Source: JACVRW01 sp963827065
GTDB lineage: Bacteria; Actinomycetota; Thermoleophilia; Solirubrobacterales; Thermoleophilaceae
NCBI GenBank assembly: GCA_963827065.1
Contig: CAWGZM010000014.1
Span: 248,001 to 312,000, forward strand
DNA length: 64,000 nt
Reading direction: 5' to 3'
The first letter of the stretch is position 1. Each line of letters begins with the position of its first letter. The notes beneath the pieces were generated by a model. The model made no database searches. It had not been told where the DNA came from and was given only the letters and a program-made list of their open reading frames with translations. Position numbers and translations under genes: made by a program. Shown here in pieces: positions 52,461-61,386 of this stretch.

Positions 52461-52481
52461 CCACGAGATTTCAACTCGTGG
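52461..52481 (-). terminator. Hairpin at the stop of the LAL gene
   Basis: CCACGAG (52461-52467) / CTCGTGG (52475-52481), perfect seven-base arms with a seven-base loop that includes the TGA. Placed between the LAL gene and the acyl-CoA ligase gene; no T-run. Confidence 0.5.
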
Positions 52482-55278
52482 TGTCCTCGAGGGCCGCCGC
52501 GAGCCTGGTGCGGGAATCGATCCCGAGCTTCTGGAAGGCGTGCGTGAGGTGGGTCTCGACGGTCCGCAGCGAGACGAACAACGCCTGGGCGATCTCGCGG
52601 TTGGTCTGCCCCTGTGCGGCCATCTCGGCTACCCGCCGCTCGCTGACCGTGAGGGATTGCGGCCCCGAGAGAGCCGCCTGGCGTGGCCGAGCGCCGCTCG
52701 CTCGGAGCTCGGTGCGGACCTGCTCCGCGACTGGGTCGGCGCCGCATTCGGTCGCCAGCTCGAGGGCACGCCGCAGCGGCTTGCGCGCGTCCACGCGGCG
52801 GCCGCAGCGACGCAGCGCGCCGCCCAGCTCGGCGAGTGACTTGGCGAGCTCCAGGCTCGCCTGCGATTGCTCGAGCGCGCCCACCGAGGCCTCGAGCATC
52901 GCGAGGCCCTCGCTGCCACCGCTCACGAGCCCCTGCGCCCGTAGCGCCACGCCGAGCGCGCGCGGGGCGCCCAGCTCGCGCGCCAGCTCGACCTCCTCGG
53001 CGGCCGAGCTGCGGGCCGCATCGGGATCGCCGAGCGCGAGCTGAGCCAGCGCGGCGGCCGAGCGCCAGGGCGCGGCGCTCGGGCTCGGGCATTCGCCTCG
53101 AAGCATGTGAGCGCCGCCGGCCTGGAAGTCCGCGAGCGCCTCCTCCGGACGCTGCTGGGCGAGCCGCAGGCGCCCGCGCGTGGCGATGAGCGCTCCATAG
53201 GTGGCCGCCGAGGTACGGGACGGAACGCCGGTCAGCTCGAGCACGCGCTCGGCCTCGTCGGGGCGGCCGCGCTCGACGAGGCTCTCGACGAGGCTCGCCA
53301 ATGCGAACATCCCGTAGAAGCCGTGGGCCTGCCGCGGCGCCGTCTCGAGCGCCACGCGCGCGTCCTCCTCCGCGTCAGCGAGCGCCCCGCGTCGCAGCGC
53401 CAGGCAGCTGCGCATCGAGGAGCACATCGCAAAGTGCACCTCCGAGCCGCGCGCACGGACGATCGTGAAGCCCTCCTCGACCAGCTCGGCGGCCTCGTCG
53501 TAGCGCTCGGCGAACAGGACGGCGGTGAAGGTCGCGACGAGCCCGGTGGCCCAGCCGAGGCCGCGCCGCGTCGAGCCGGCGACAGCGCGGCGGGCGAGCT
53601 CCGCCACGTCCTCCGCCGGCCGGTTCATCTGGGCATCTGCGATCGCGAGCGCCGCGAACACGACCCCGGGGACGCCGGGGTCCTGCTCGGCGAGCGTCCG
53701 GAGCCGCTCGACACGCTCGCGCATGAGGGGGGCTATCTCGACGTCGCCCACGCCGGCGGCCACCGCCGACGCCTCGAGCCGTAGTGCCGAGCGCTCCGGG
53801 CCGGTCGCGGCGGACTCGAAGATCGCGGCCGCACGGCCGGTCTCGCCGGAGAGGACCAAGAGGCGAGCGAGCGCAAGCGCGGCGGCCCGGCGCGGCGGGC
53901 TGTCGGGCGAGCTCTCGAGCGCCTCGCGCAGGTGGCCGATCGCGCGCGCGTCGCCGACGAGCGCCTCGGCCGAGCCGAGCTCCGCCAGCAGAGCGGGTCG
54001 CCGGGCCGCGGCAGGCGGCTCCGCGAGCGCCCGGCGCAGGTACGCGGCAGCGGAGCTCGGGGCGCCGCGGGCGAGCGCGCCGCGGGCCGCCGCCGCGAGA
54101 AGGTCGACGATCGCCTCGTCGCCGGCGGGGTCGGTCACGAGCGCGTGGCTCGCGATGCGCTCGGGGGCCGCTCCCTCCTCGCGCAGCAGCGCGGCGGCGA
54201 CGGCGTGCAGGCGCGCCCGTTCGCCGGCCGGGATGGCCGCGTAGATGGCCGAGCGCGCGATCGGGTGCACGAACTCGATCGGGCGCTGTCCGGTCAGCAC
54301 GTCCGTGGCCTCGAGGGCGTCCAGCGCTGCGCTCACCTCCTCGACGGACAGTCCCGCGAGCCGGGCGATGCGGCGCACCTCCGCGTCCGCGCCCAGCACC
54401 GCCACCGCCCGCACCACCTCGACGGAGTGGGGCGACGCCCCGCTGAGCCGCGCGAGCAGCCTCCGCGCAACCGTGCGCGGGCCGAGCTCGCGCACCCGCT
54501 CGGCGCCTTCCGCGGAGGACTCGATGCCGTGCTCGGCGACCTCACGGACGAGCTCGCGCACGAGGAACGGGTTGCCCTCGGTGGCGGCCACGCAGGCGTC
54601 CACGAAGCTTTCGTCGGGCTGCTCGCCCGTCTGCGCGGAGAGCAGCCTGCCGAGGGCCGCCGGTCCGAGCGGGGCCGGACGCACGAGGCCCGCGCGCGGC
54701 TGCGCGAGCAGCTCCTCGAGCAGCTGCTCGTCCCGCTCGTCCTCACCCGGCCGGCTGGCAACCGCGAGCGCCACCGGAAGGTCCTCGACGCGGCGGGCGA
54801 GATAGGCGAGGAACGCGAGCGACGCCGGATCGGCCCACTGCGCGTCGTCGACGAGCACGAGCAGCGGGGAGCGTTCGGCGAGGGTCGCGCACAGCCAGTA
54901 CAGGCCATGCAGCACCGCGAACGAGCGCTCGTCCTCCTCCCCGCGCCCCGCGAGCTCGAAGACCGGGGCGCACAGGGCGGCGGCCCCGTGCATCAGCTCG
55001 TCGCCGCCGGGACCGGTCACGCGCGTCTCGAGGAGCTGCCGCACGACGCCGAAGGGGAACTCGCGCTCGAGCTCGGCGCCGCGCGCGCTCAGCACGCACA
55101 TGCCGCGCTCGCGGGCCTCGCGGCCGGCCGCGATCAGCAGCTCGGTCTTGCCGATGCCGCCCGGCCCTTCGACGACGAGCGTCGAGCCGGCACCGGAGCG
55201 CGCCGACTCGAGCCGCTCGCGGATCTCGTCCAGCTCGCGCTCGCGCTCGAGCAGGCCTGTCGCGGCCGTGGCGCGCAC
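52471..55278 (-). CDS. LAL-family LuxR regulator with AAA-type ATPase
   Basis: 935 residues from GTG. Walker A VEGPGGIGKTELL (36-48), LLVLVDDAQWADPASLAFLAYLA as Walker B, a long helical TPR-like middle, and a C-terminal LuxR HTH: LTVSERRVAEMAAQGQTNREIAQALFVSLRTVETHLTHAF. It is an ATP-dependent activator; the ligand is unknown. A -10-like TAGCAT on this strand ends six bases before the GTG, so a leaderless transcript is likely. It is followed by the acyl-CoA ligase gene, which it may regulate. Confidence 0.92.
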   Translation of the reverse strand: MRATAATGLLERERELDEIRERLESARSGAGSTLVVEGPGGIGKTELLIAAGREARERGMCVLSARGAELEREFPFGVVRQLLETRVTGPGGDELMHGAAALCAPVFELAGRGEEDERSFAVLHGLYWLCATLAERSPLLVLVDDAQWADPASLAFLAYLARRVEDLPVALAVASRPGEDERDEQLLEELLAQPRAGLVRPAPLGPAALGRLLSAQTGEQPDESFVDACVAATEGNPFLVRELVREVAEHGIESSAEGAERVRELGPRTVARRLLARLSGASPHSVEVVRAVAVLGADAEVRRIARLAGLSVEEVSAALDALEATDVLTGQRPIEFVHPIARSAIYAAIPAGERARLHAVAAALLREEGAAPERIASHALVTDPAGDEAIVDLLAAAARGALARGAPSSAAAYLRRALAEPPAAARRPALLAELGSAEALVGDARAIGHLREALESSPDSPPRRAAALALARLLVLSGETGRAAAIFESAATGPERSALRLEASAVAAGVGDVEIAPLMRERVERLRTLAEQDPGVPGVVFAALAIADAQMNRPAEDVAELARRAVAGSTRRGLGWATGLVATFTAVLFAERYDEAAELVEEGFTIVRARGSEVHFAMCSSMRSCLALRRGALADAEEDARVALETAPRQAHGFYGMFALASLVESLVERGRPDEAERVLELTGVPSRTSAATYGALIATRGRLRLAQQRPEEALADFQAGGAHMLRGECPSPSAAPWRSAAALAQLALGDPDAARSSAAEEVELARELGAPRALGVALRAQGLVSGGSEGLAMLEASVGALEQSQASLELAKSLAELGGALRRCGRRVDARKPLRRALELATECGADPVAEQVRTELRASGARPRQAALSGPQSLTVSERRVAEMAAQGQTNREIAQALFVSLRTVETHLTHAFQKLGIDSRTRLAAALEDTTS

Positions 55279-55303
55279 GGCACGATGCTACCCCCGGAAC
55301 CCC

Positions 55304-55329
55304 CGCGCGCCCGCTCTCGCGGGCGCGCG
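55304..55329. terminator. 11-bp perfect hairpin
   Basis: CGCGCGCCCGC (55304-55314) / GCGGGCGCGCG (55319-55329), four-base loop, downstream of the DUF7144 gene and upstream of the LAL gene. Likely terminator of the former; no T-run. Confidence 0.6.
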
Positions 55330-55339
55330 TCCCACCTCG

Positions 55340-55756
55340 CTAGGTCCTGATCGCGCCGGGCCGTGTGAGGGCCCAGATGACCCAGATGTCGAGCGCGATC
55401 ACGAGGATCGCCCAGAACGGGTAGTACGGGATGAAGAAGAAGTTGGCGAGTGCGCTCAGCATCGCCAGGAAGATCGCGGTCACGCCGGCCCAGGCGGAGC
55501 GGTTGAAGAGTCCGAAGCCGGTGGCCACGAGCAGGATCCCGAGCAGCAGGTGGATCCAGCCCCAGGCACTCGTGTCGAGGTCGAACGTGTAGTTCTGCGT
55601 GACCACGTAGAAGTTGTCGTCGATGATCGCTACGAGGCCGCCGATCACCTGGAAGAAGCCGATCAGGGTCAGCACGCAGGCGGCGAACGTCACACCGCCC
55701 ACGGCCCAGCCGGAGACCGGCTCTCTGTCGTCTGGATACTGCTCTTGAGTGGCCAC
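55340..55756 (-). CDS. DUF7144 family four-helix membrane protein
   Basis: 138 residues from GTG, with GAGGAGG six bases upstream. Four hydrophobic segments: VGGVTFAACVLTLIGFFQVIGG, WIHLLLGILLVATGFGLF, VTAIFLAMLSALANFFFIPYYPFW and ILVIALDIWVIWAL; the charged DDNFYVVTQNYTFDLDTSAWG loop sits outside. The SPW-like/DUF7144 proteins are small and of unknown role, often stress related. It stands alone between hairpins. Confidence 0.82.
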   Translation of the reverse strand: MATQEQYPDDREPVSGWAVGGVTFAACVLTLIGFFQVIGGLVAIIDDNFYVVTQNYTFDLDTSAWGWIHLLLGILLVATGFGLFNRSAWAGVTAIFLAMLSALANFFFIPYYPFWAILVIALDIWVIWALTRPGAIRT

Positions 55757-55842
55757 TTGGTCCTCCTCGAATTGCGCCGCGAGTCCGGCGTTCAGCGTCA
55801 GGTTCGAGACGGGGCGCCGGATTCCTGCCCGCTCGCGGCCGG

Positions 55843-57156
55843 CTAGCGCTCGAGCGGGTCGAGGTACGAGTGGACGAGCGACGCGGCCATCGCGCCCTCG
55901 CCGACGGCCGAGGCAACTCGCTTGACCGAGCCGCTGCGGATGTCGCCTGCCACAAAAAGGCCCGGCTGGCTGGACTCGAGAAAGAGTGGGTCGCGCTCAA
56001 GCGGCCACCAGGAGCGGTCCGAGCTCTTGAAGAGGTCGCGGCCCGTCATGAAGTAGCCGTGCTCGTCGCAGCGGAGCCAATCCTCGACGCCGGCGCTGAG
56101 CGGCTCCGCGCCGATCAGGACGAAGAGAGCATCGGCCGGCAGGACCTGCTCGCCGACCCGATCCTTGACGGTCACGGTCTCGAGCCTGTCTTCGCCGCCG
56201 CCATCGGTGACCTCGGTGTGAGTACGTACGCTGATCCGCCCATGGCGTTCGATCCGCTGGACGAGATAGCGCGACATGCCGCGCCCGAGCGAGCCGCCCC
56301 GAACCAGCATCGTGACCTCCGCGGCGTGGTCGGCGAGATGCAACGCCGCCTGGCCCGCCGAGTTGGCTCCTCCCACGATCACGACTCGACGGCCCGCGTA
56401 GCCGGCGGCATCGCCGGACGGGCTGCCGTAGCGGACGCCGCGGCCGATCAGGCGTTCGATGGCCGGCACGTCGAGTCGGCGATAGGCAACTCCGCTCGCC
56501 GCCACTCCGGTGCGCGTTCGGATCGTTGGACCGCTCGAGAGCTCCAGCTCGACCTCCCCGTCCGGCTGCGGCCGGGCGTGCACGATCAGCACGCCGATCA
56601 GGAACTCCGCGCCGAGCCGGAGGGCCTGGCGATAGCTGCTCTCGGCCAGCTCGGCGCCGCTGATGCCGTCCGGGAAGCCGGGATAGTTCTCGATCCGCGA
56701 GCTGGTGCCCGCCTGACCACCGGGCGCGTGCAGCTCGATGACCAACGTGCGAAGCCCCTCGGAGGCGGCGTACACGGCCGCCGTCAGGCCGGCGGGGCCG
56801 GCGCCGAGGACCATCAGGTCGTAGCGATCGTGCCGCGGGCGCGTTGGCAGGCCCACCCCGGCCGCAAGTGCGGTGCGCCAGTGGCCGGCGGAGACATAGG
56901 CCTCTCTCAGTGCCGGGTCGAGCCGCCCCGGCGTGGGCTCGGCGAAGAGCGAGGGCGCCTGGAGGCGGCTGCCGTCGGCGAACAGCGCGAGTGGCCGCTC
57001 GCCGGCAGTTTCGATCGCCTCCTCGGTGAGGAAGGGGAGCAACGGGTCGCCGTCGAGATCGACCCAGTGGAGCGGTGCGTCGTTGCGTTCCAGGAACTCG
57101 CGTGCCGCCTCCGCTGCAGGCTGGCCGCGGCGGCCGAGGAGCGTCACCGGCTGCAT
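55843..57156 (-). CDS. Thioredoxin-reductase-like FAD protein lacking the redox CxxC
   Basis: 437 residues. A glutaredoxin-like N-terminal domain without cysteines (VTLLGRRGQPAAEAAREFLERN, about 1-100) precedes a TrxB-like fold: FAD site VLGAGPAGLTAAVYAASEG (116-134), IENYPGFPDGISG, NAD site VVIVGGANSAGQAAL, and LFVAGDIRSGSVKRVASAVGEGA at the end. In the alignment position of the TrxR CATC motif the sequence reads GSPS (in VRYGSPSGDA). It probably is a flavoprotein NAD(P)H oxidoreductase or diaphorase and not a disulfide reductase. It overlaps the AI-2E gene by one base. Confidence 0.85.
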   Translation of the reverse strand: MQPVTLLGRRGQPAAEAAREFLERNDAPLHWVDLDGDPLLPFLTEEAIETAGERPLALFADGSRLQAPSLFAEPTPGRLDPALREAYVSAGHWRTALAAGVGLPTRPRHDRYDLMVLGAGPAGLTAAVYAASEGLRTLVIELHAPGGQAGTSSRIENYPGFPDGISGAELAESSYRQALRLGAEFLIGVLIVHARPQPDGEVELELSSGPTIRTRTGVAASGVAYRRLDVPAIERLIGRGVRYGSPSGDAAGYAGRRVVIVGGANSAGQAALHLADHAAEVTMLVRGGSLGRGMSRYLVQRIERHGRISVRTHTEVTDGGGEDRLETVTVKDRVGEQVLPADALFVLIGAEPLSAGVEDWLRCDEHGYFMTGRDLFKSSDRSWWPLERDPLFLESSQPGLFVAGDIRSGSVKRVASAVGEGAMAASLVHSYLDPLER

Positions 57157-58274
57157 CAGGCGGGTGAGGCGCCGCTCTCCGCGGGCTCGGCGCGCAGCGC
57201 CGCCATGCGCTCGCGCCGCGCGCGCGTGAGCTCACGGAGGACGACCTTGAGCGACGCCGCCACGGGCACGGCCAGGATGGCGCCTATCACCCCGAGTAAC
57301 GCACCCCCCGCGAGCACGACGGCGATCGTCGCGAATCCCGAGAGCTCGACCGCCCGGCGGTAGACGAGCGGCTGGATGACGTAGTTCTCGACCTGCTGGT
57401 AGATGAGGATCACGATGGCCATGATCGCCGCATCCACGAGGCCGGAGCCGGCGAGCGTGATCAGGACGACGATGATCGCGGCGATCATCGAGCCGATCTG
57501 CGGGATGAGGTCGAACAGGCCGACTATCACGGCGAGCACGACCGGGAACGGCGCCCCGATGATCACCGCCACGACGCCCACGACCGTCCCGGCGATCACG
57601 GAGATGGCGAGGTTGCCGAGCAGCGAGTAGGAGATCGTCTCGGTCACCTCGCTGAGCAGCAGGTTCGCGCGCGCCGCGTCGTCCGGAGGCAGCATCGCGA
57701 GCCCGGCACGCTTGAAGTCCGGCAGGCCGATCAGCAGGAACAGCGTGAGAAAGACGAGCGTGACCACGCTCAGAACGGACCCGACGAGCGAGCCGGTGAT
57801 GCCAAGCAGCGCGGTAGCGGTCTCGGGAATCTTCTGCGCCACGTCTTGGGCGAGGTTCTGCGCCTTGTCCGCGACGTCCGTGTTCTCGTGGAGCTCCTTG
57901 ATGATCGGCTCGTCCTTCAGGTCCTCGATGTAGCCGGGCAGGTCGTCGCCCATGTTGCGGACCTCGTTCCAGATCGGCGTCGCGACCCAGATCACGAGCA
58001 CGGCAACGAAGACGAAGATGAGCGCGAAGACGAGCAGCGCGGCCTTGCCCCGGCCCATCCCCCGGCGCGTCAACACGCCGACGAGCGGATCGAGCCCGAA
58101 TGCGAACACGCAGGCCAGGCCGATCGTGAGGATGACCTCGCTCGCGAGGATCGCGAGATAGACGCCGAGCCCGATGAGCGCCGCCTTGAGCACCGTCGCC
58201 CCGGAGAACACGATCTCAACCCGTCTCGGCCCGAGCTCGCCCTGGCTCGGGCCGTCATCCGGTCGGATGCTCAT
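57156..58274 (-). CDS. AI-2E family transporter (PerM-like)
   Basis: 372 residues, eight or so membrane segments. IVFSGATVLKAALIGLGVYLAILASEVILTIGLACVFAFGLDPLVGVLTRRG is the typical N-terminus; GAPFPVVLAVIVGLFDLIPQIGSMIAAI is the conserved family core and VIGAILAVPVAASLKVVLRELTRARRERM the end. Members export AI-2, act as Na+/H+ antiporters or move peptides; the cargo is unknown. AAGGA lies nine bases before the ATG. It is coupled (TGATG) to the flavoprotein, which would act on a related stress. Confidence 0.88.
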   Translation of the reverse strand: MSIRPDDGPSQGELGPRRVEIVFSGATVLKAALIGLGVYLAILASEVILTIGLACVFAFGLDPLVGVLTRRGMGRGKAALLVFALIFVFVAVLVIWVATPIWNEVRNMGDDLPGYIEDLKDEPIIKELHENTDVADKAQNLAQDVAQKIPETATALLGITGSLVGSVLSVVTLVFLTLFLLIGLPDFKRAGLAMLPPDDAARANLLLSEVTETISYSLLGNLAISVIAGTVVGVVAVIIGAPFPVVLAVIVGLFDLIPQIGSMIAAIIVVLITLAGSGLVDAAIMAIVILIYQQVENYVIQPLVYRRAVELSGFATIAVVLAGGALLGVIGAILAVPVAASLKVVLRELTRARRERMAALRAEPAESGASPA

Positions 58275-58317
58275 CGCGCCCGCAATCCTTGCCGGACACC
58301 CGGACGTGTGCGGCCTC

Positions 58318-59928
58318 CTAGCGCATTGGCAGCGGCTTCACGTGCTGCTGGATCAGCGGTTGGTCCGGCTCGGCGCCGCGCAGGCCCAGCGCCCCCAGCG
58401 TCTCGGGGGCCGTGAACGGCACCTCCTGGCGGCAGACCGTCCCCGGTGGCGGGAGCGCGCCCTCCTCCAGGTAGGCGTCCACCGCCTCGTCGATGCAGGG
58501 CGAGTTGCCCCCATACGCGGTGTGGCCGTCGCCGCGCATGGTCATCAGACGGGCGTTGCCGAGCTGCGTCGTCAGCCGCCGGGCACCGCGGTATGGCGTT
58601 GCCGGGTCGTAGGTCGTGCCGACGACGAGGGTGGTCGGCGCCGAGGCCGCTGCCTGGAACGGGCCGTAGTAGGCCCCGCGCGGCTCAACCGGGAACAGGC
58701 CCCACGGCAACTCGACGTAGCCGCTGTTGAGCCAGAAGTGGTCGAACAGGCTCCAGGAGTGCTCGCCCGCCTCGAGGTAGGCGAAGACGTTCTTGGTGTA
58801 GTCCTGCTCGAGGGCGCCGAGCGCGAAGTAGCGATCGGTGAACGGGTCGTAGCTGCCGTCCTCGAGGAGGCCGTAGAAGAAGTCCGCCTCCTGGCGTATC
58901 AGCGAGTAGTCGCCCTGCTCGGCGGCCGCGAGCGCCGCGGTGATGACGGGCCAGGCCTGCTTCGCGTACACGTTGAACAGGGCCATTGCAAGCACGTCGT
59001 CGCCGTCCACCAGCCGCGGGTCGGTCGCCGAGGCGGGCTGCGGAGCGGCGTTGAGCTGCTCCACGAGCTCGTCGAAGGCCGTCCACGGATCGCCGCCGCC
59101 GAAGCCGAGACACGCGGCCTGGTCGGCTGCGCAGGCCTGGAAGTAGCGGTTGAGACCCTTCTCCAAGCCACCCGACTGCTCGCGCAGCGACAGCAGCGGC
59201 CGGTTCATGTACTTGTCGGAGTCGAGCGCGCCGTCCAGCACCAGCGCCCGGTAGCGCTGCGGGAACAGGCTCGCGTAGGTCGCCCCCAGATGGGTGCCGT
59301 AGGAGAAGCCGAGGTAATTCAGCTTGCGGTCGCCCACGGCGGCGCGCAGGAAGTTCATGTCACGCGCGGCGTTGCCGGTCGTGGCGTGAGCAAGATCGTC
59401 CCAGTCGTTGAGCCGCAGGCAGCGGTTGACGTAGCGGCGGTTGACGTCGATCCACTGGCCGACATCGATGTTCTCCGGCGTCACGAAGGGCTGGCGATAG
59501 ACGCCGAGCGTCTCCTGGTTTGCCCGGCAGTCGATCGCGTCCTCGCTCTCGCCCGTGCCGCGCGGATCGAAGCCGACGATGTCGAAGCGGTCGTTCAGCG
59601 AGGCGAACAGACCTGCTGCTACCACCTTGAGAATGCCCACGGCCTCCGCGCCCGGCCCGCCGAAGTTGATGAAGAGCGACCCGATGCGTGCGCTCTCGTC
59701 CTGGGCCGGCAGCCGTACGACCGCCAGCTCCACCGTCTCCCCGTTGGGCCGGCTGTAATCGCGCGGGGCCTCCACGGTCGCGCACTCGAAGCCCTCGGCG
59801 TCGGCGCAGGCCTCCCACTCGACAGCGGGCCCGCGGGCAAGGCCGGCGGGCGCAGCCACGAGGCACGTGACCACCGCCACGGCGACCAGCACGAGGAGCC
59901 GGCAAGCGTGTCGTCGGACCGAGAACAT
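58318..59928 (-). CDS. Exported TAP-family alpha/beta hydrolase (tripeptidyl aminopeptidase-like)
   Basis: 536 residues. Signal peptide about 1-31 (RLLVLVAVAVVTCLVAAPAGLA). IGSLFINFGGPGAEAV, IVGFDPRGTGESE, nucleophile S209 in NYLGFSYGTHLGATY, and the C-terminal TYDPATPYRGA with MRGDGHTAYGG give the triad of SlpD/E and SCO-type secreted proteases. It removes tripeptides or other short N-terminal groups from exported proteins. GGAGGAAGGAG immediately precedes the ATG. Divergent from the AhpD-like gene. Confidence 0.92.
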   Translation of the reverse strand: MFSVRRHACRLLVLVAVAVVTCLVAAPAGLARGPAVEWEACADAEGFECATVEAPRDYSRPNGETVELAVVRLPAQDESARIGSLFINFGGPGAEAVGILKVVAAGLFASLNDRFDIVGFDPRGTGESEDAIDCRANQETLGVYRQPFVTPENIDVGQWIDVNRRYVNRCLRLNDWDDLAHATTGNAARDMNFLRAAVGDRKLNYLGFSYGTHLGATYASLFPQRYRALVLDGALDSDKYMNRPLLSLREQSGGLEKGLNRYFQACAADQAACLGFGGGDPWTAFDELVEQLNAAPQPASATDPRLVDGDDVLAMALFNVYAKQAWPVITAALAAAEQGDYSLIRQEADFFYGLLEDGSYDPFTDRYFALGALEQDYTKNVFAYLEAGEHSWSLFDHFWLNSGYVELPWGLFPVEPRGAYYGPFQAAASAPTTLVVGTTYDPATPYRGARRLTTQLGNARLMTMRGDGHTAYGGNSPCIDEAVDAYLEEGALPPPGTVCRQEVPFTAPETLGALGLRGAEPDQPLIQQHVKPLPMR

Positions 59929-60005
59929 GGATCTCCTTCCTCCGAGACGGGGCGGTTGCTGCCTCTCGAGCGCAGCCTACGTCGATCACCGCATAATCCG
60001 CAAGC

Positions 60006-60593
60006 ATGACCTTCATCGAGACGATTCCCGAGGAGAACGCCTCAGCCCCGGTGGCCAAGCTGTACGAGGCGGACCGCGACGCGCAGGGCAGGGTCCCGAA
60101 CTACACGCGCGCGTTCTCGCTGCACCCTGAGCTCTATGAGGCCTGGCGGGGACTCAACGGGGCGGTCAAGGGCGAGATGGACCTGCGCCGCTACGAGCTG
60201 GCGACGCTCGCCGCAGCGCGCCGGCTGCACTCCTCGTACTGCGCGCTCGCGCACGGGTCGGTCCTCGTCGACCGCTTCATGTCGCAGGACGAGCTGCTCG
60301 ACCTCGTCGCGGACCACCGCCACGCCGGCCTCGACGAGGTCGACGTGGCCGTGATCGACGTCGCCGAGAAGGTGGCCGGGGACGCCACCGCCGTCACTCG
60401 GGAGGACATCGACCGGTTGCGCTCGCTCGGCCTGAGCGACCGCGACATCCTCGACGTGGTCGCGGCCGCCGCCGTGCGCTGCTTCTACAGCACGCTCCTC
60501 GACGCGCTCGGGGTGCAGCCCGACGCGCGCTTCGCCGACCTCGACCCGCCGATCCGCGGCGCGCTCACCGTCGGTCGGCCGATCGAGGGCTGA
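60006..60593 (+). CDS. Carboxymuconolactone decarboxylase/AhpD-like peroxidase-fold protein
   Basis: 195 residues. MDLRRYELATLAAARRLHSSYCALAHGSVLVDRFM has the AhpD-like E64, C79 and H83, but the first cysteine of the usual C-x-x-C is a Ser-Tyr (SSYC). LGLSDRDILDVVAAAAVRCFYSTLLDALGV closes the fold. Such SxxC forms are common in actinobacteria and may bind or reduce peroxides weakly. CATAAT (59992-59997) lies eight bases before the ATG as a good -10. Its 3' end is overlapped by a small minus-strand ORF. Confidence 0.85.
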   Translation: MTFIETIPEENASAPVAKLYEADRDAQGRVPNYTRAFSLHPELYEAWRGLNGAVKGEMDLRRYELATLAAARRLHSSYCALAHGSVLVDRFMSQDELLDLVADHRHAGLDEVDVAVIDVAEKVAGDATAVTREDIDRLRSLGLSDRDILDVVAAAAVRCFYSTLLDALGVQPDARFADLDPPIRGALTVGRPIEG

Positions 60594-60709
60594 CTGGACG
60601 GCTCGACGCTCCAGCGCCCAGGCGGCGGGTGCGGCCAGCACAGGTCCTCGAGGATCTCCTCGTCGGAGAGCTCGATCGTGAACGCGGGGTCGAGACGCGG
60701 GGCCTTCAC
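60485..60709 (-). CDS. Possible small protein, last gene of the MFS/SGNH operon
   Basis: 74 codons from GTG, which shares GTGA with the SGNH stop. The N-terminal half (APRLDPAFTIELSDEEILEDL then CWPHPPPGRW) looks like a real acidic peptide; the second half runs antisense through the end of the AhpD-like gene for 109 bases and looks less natural. Either a short translationally coupled protein or a coincidence. Confidence 0.35.
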   Translation of the reverse strand: MKAPRLDPAFTIELSDEEILEDLCWPHPPPGRWSVEPSSQPSIGRPTVSAPRIGGSRSAKRASGCTPSASRSVL

Positions 60710-61386
60710 GCCGCCACCCTTGCCGTGAGCGCATCGCCCATGACCAGAATCGCCTCGCTCGCGACGATGGCATGGCCGCGGGCGTTCAGGTGGAGGCGGT
60801 CGCTGCTGTAGACGCCCGGGTCGGCGCACACCGGGTGCCCGCGCATCTCGACGAGCATCGCGCCGTGCCGCGCCGCGACCCTGCGGGTGACCGCGGCGAG
60901 CCCGCGCATGCGCTCGTCGAGTGCGGCCTCGTGCTCGGGCGGCACGAGCCCCGACTTCGTGATGTCCATCAGCTCCAGCATCAGCAGGTCGGCCCCCGCC
61001 CGGCGCAGCGGAGCGGCGATCGCATCGAGCTCACGCGCGACGCGGTCGGGCGAGAAGGAGCGCCGCAGCGCGTCGTTGCCGCCGGCCGCGACGATCGCGA
61101 GGTCGGGCCGGAAGCCGAGTGCCGCCGGCAGCTGCAGCTCGCGCACCTCGGCGGCGCGCAGGTCACGCCTGCCCAGGTTCATCACGGTCAGGCCGGGCGC
61201 AGCAGCCCGCAGCGGCTCGGCGATGCGGTCGATCCAGGACAGGTCGCGGTAGCCGTCGTGCGGCTCGCGCACGCCCTCGGCGATGCTGTCGCCGAGCACG
61301 GCCACTCGCCGCCAGGGCGCTCCGCGCAGGCGCGCGACGTGCCGGGTGAACGGCAGGACGTAGGGCTCCCGAGTGGCGTAGATCAT
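60706..61386 (-). CDS. SGNH/GDSL-type hydrolase
   Basis: 226 residues. RVAVLGDSIAEGVREPHDGY (block I, GDS), NLGRRDLRAAEV (block II Gly), IVAAGGNDALRR (block III, GND) and YSSDRLHLNARGHAIVA (block V, D-x-x-H) make a complete catalytic set. Esterase or lipase activity on a small substrate is expected. Start overlaps the MFS stop by ATGA, so both come from one transcript. No signal peptide. Confidence 0.9.
   Translation of the reverse strand: MIYATREPYVLPFTRHVARLRGAPWRRVAVLGDSIAEGVREPHDGYRDLSWIDRIAEPLRAAAPGLTVMNLGRRDLRAAEVRELQLPAALGFRPDLAIVAAGGNDALRRSFSPDRVARELDAIAAPLRRAGADLLMLELMDITKSGLVPPEHEAALDERMRGLAAVTRRVAARHGAMLVEMRGHPVCADPGVYSSDRLHLNARGHAIVASEAILVMGDALTARVAA

Noticed and set aside
58174..60009. 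611-codon plus-strand frame opposite the TAP-type hydrolase
   Set aside because: Antisense shadow of a gene with signal peptide and full catalytic triad.
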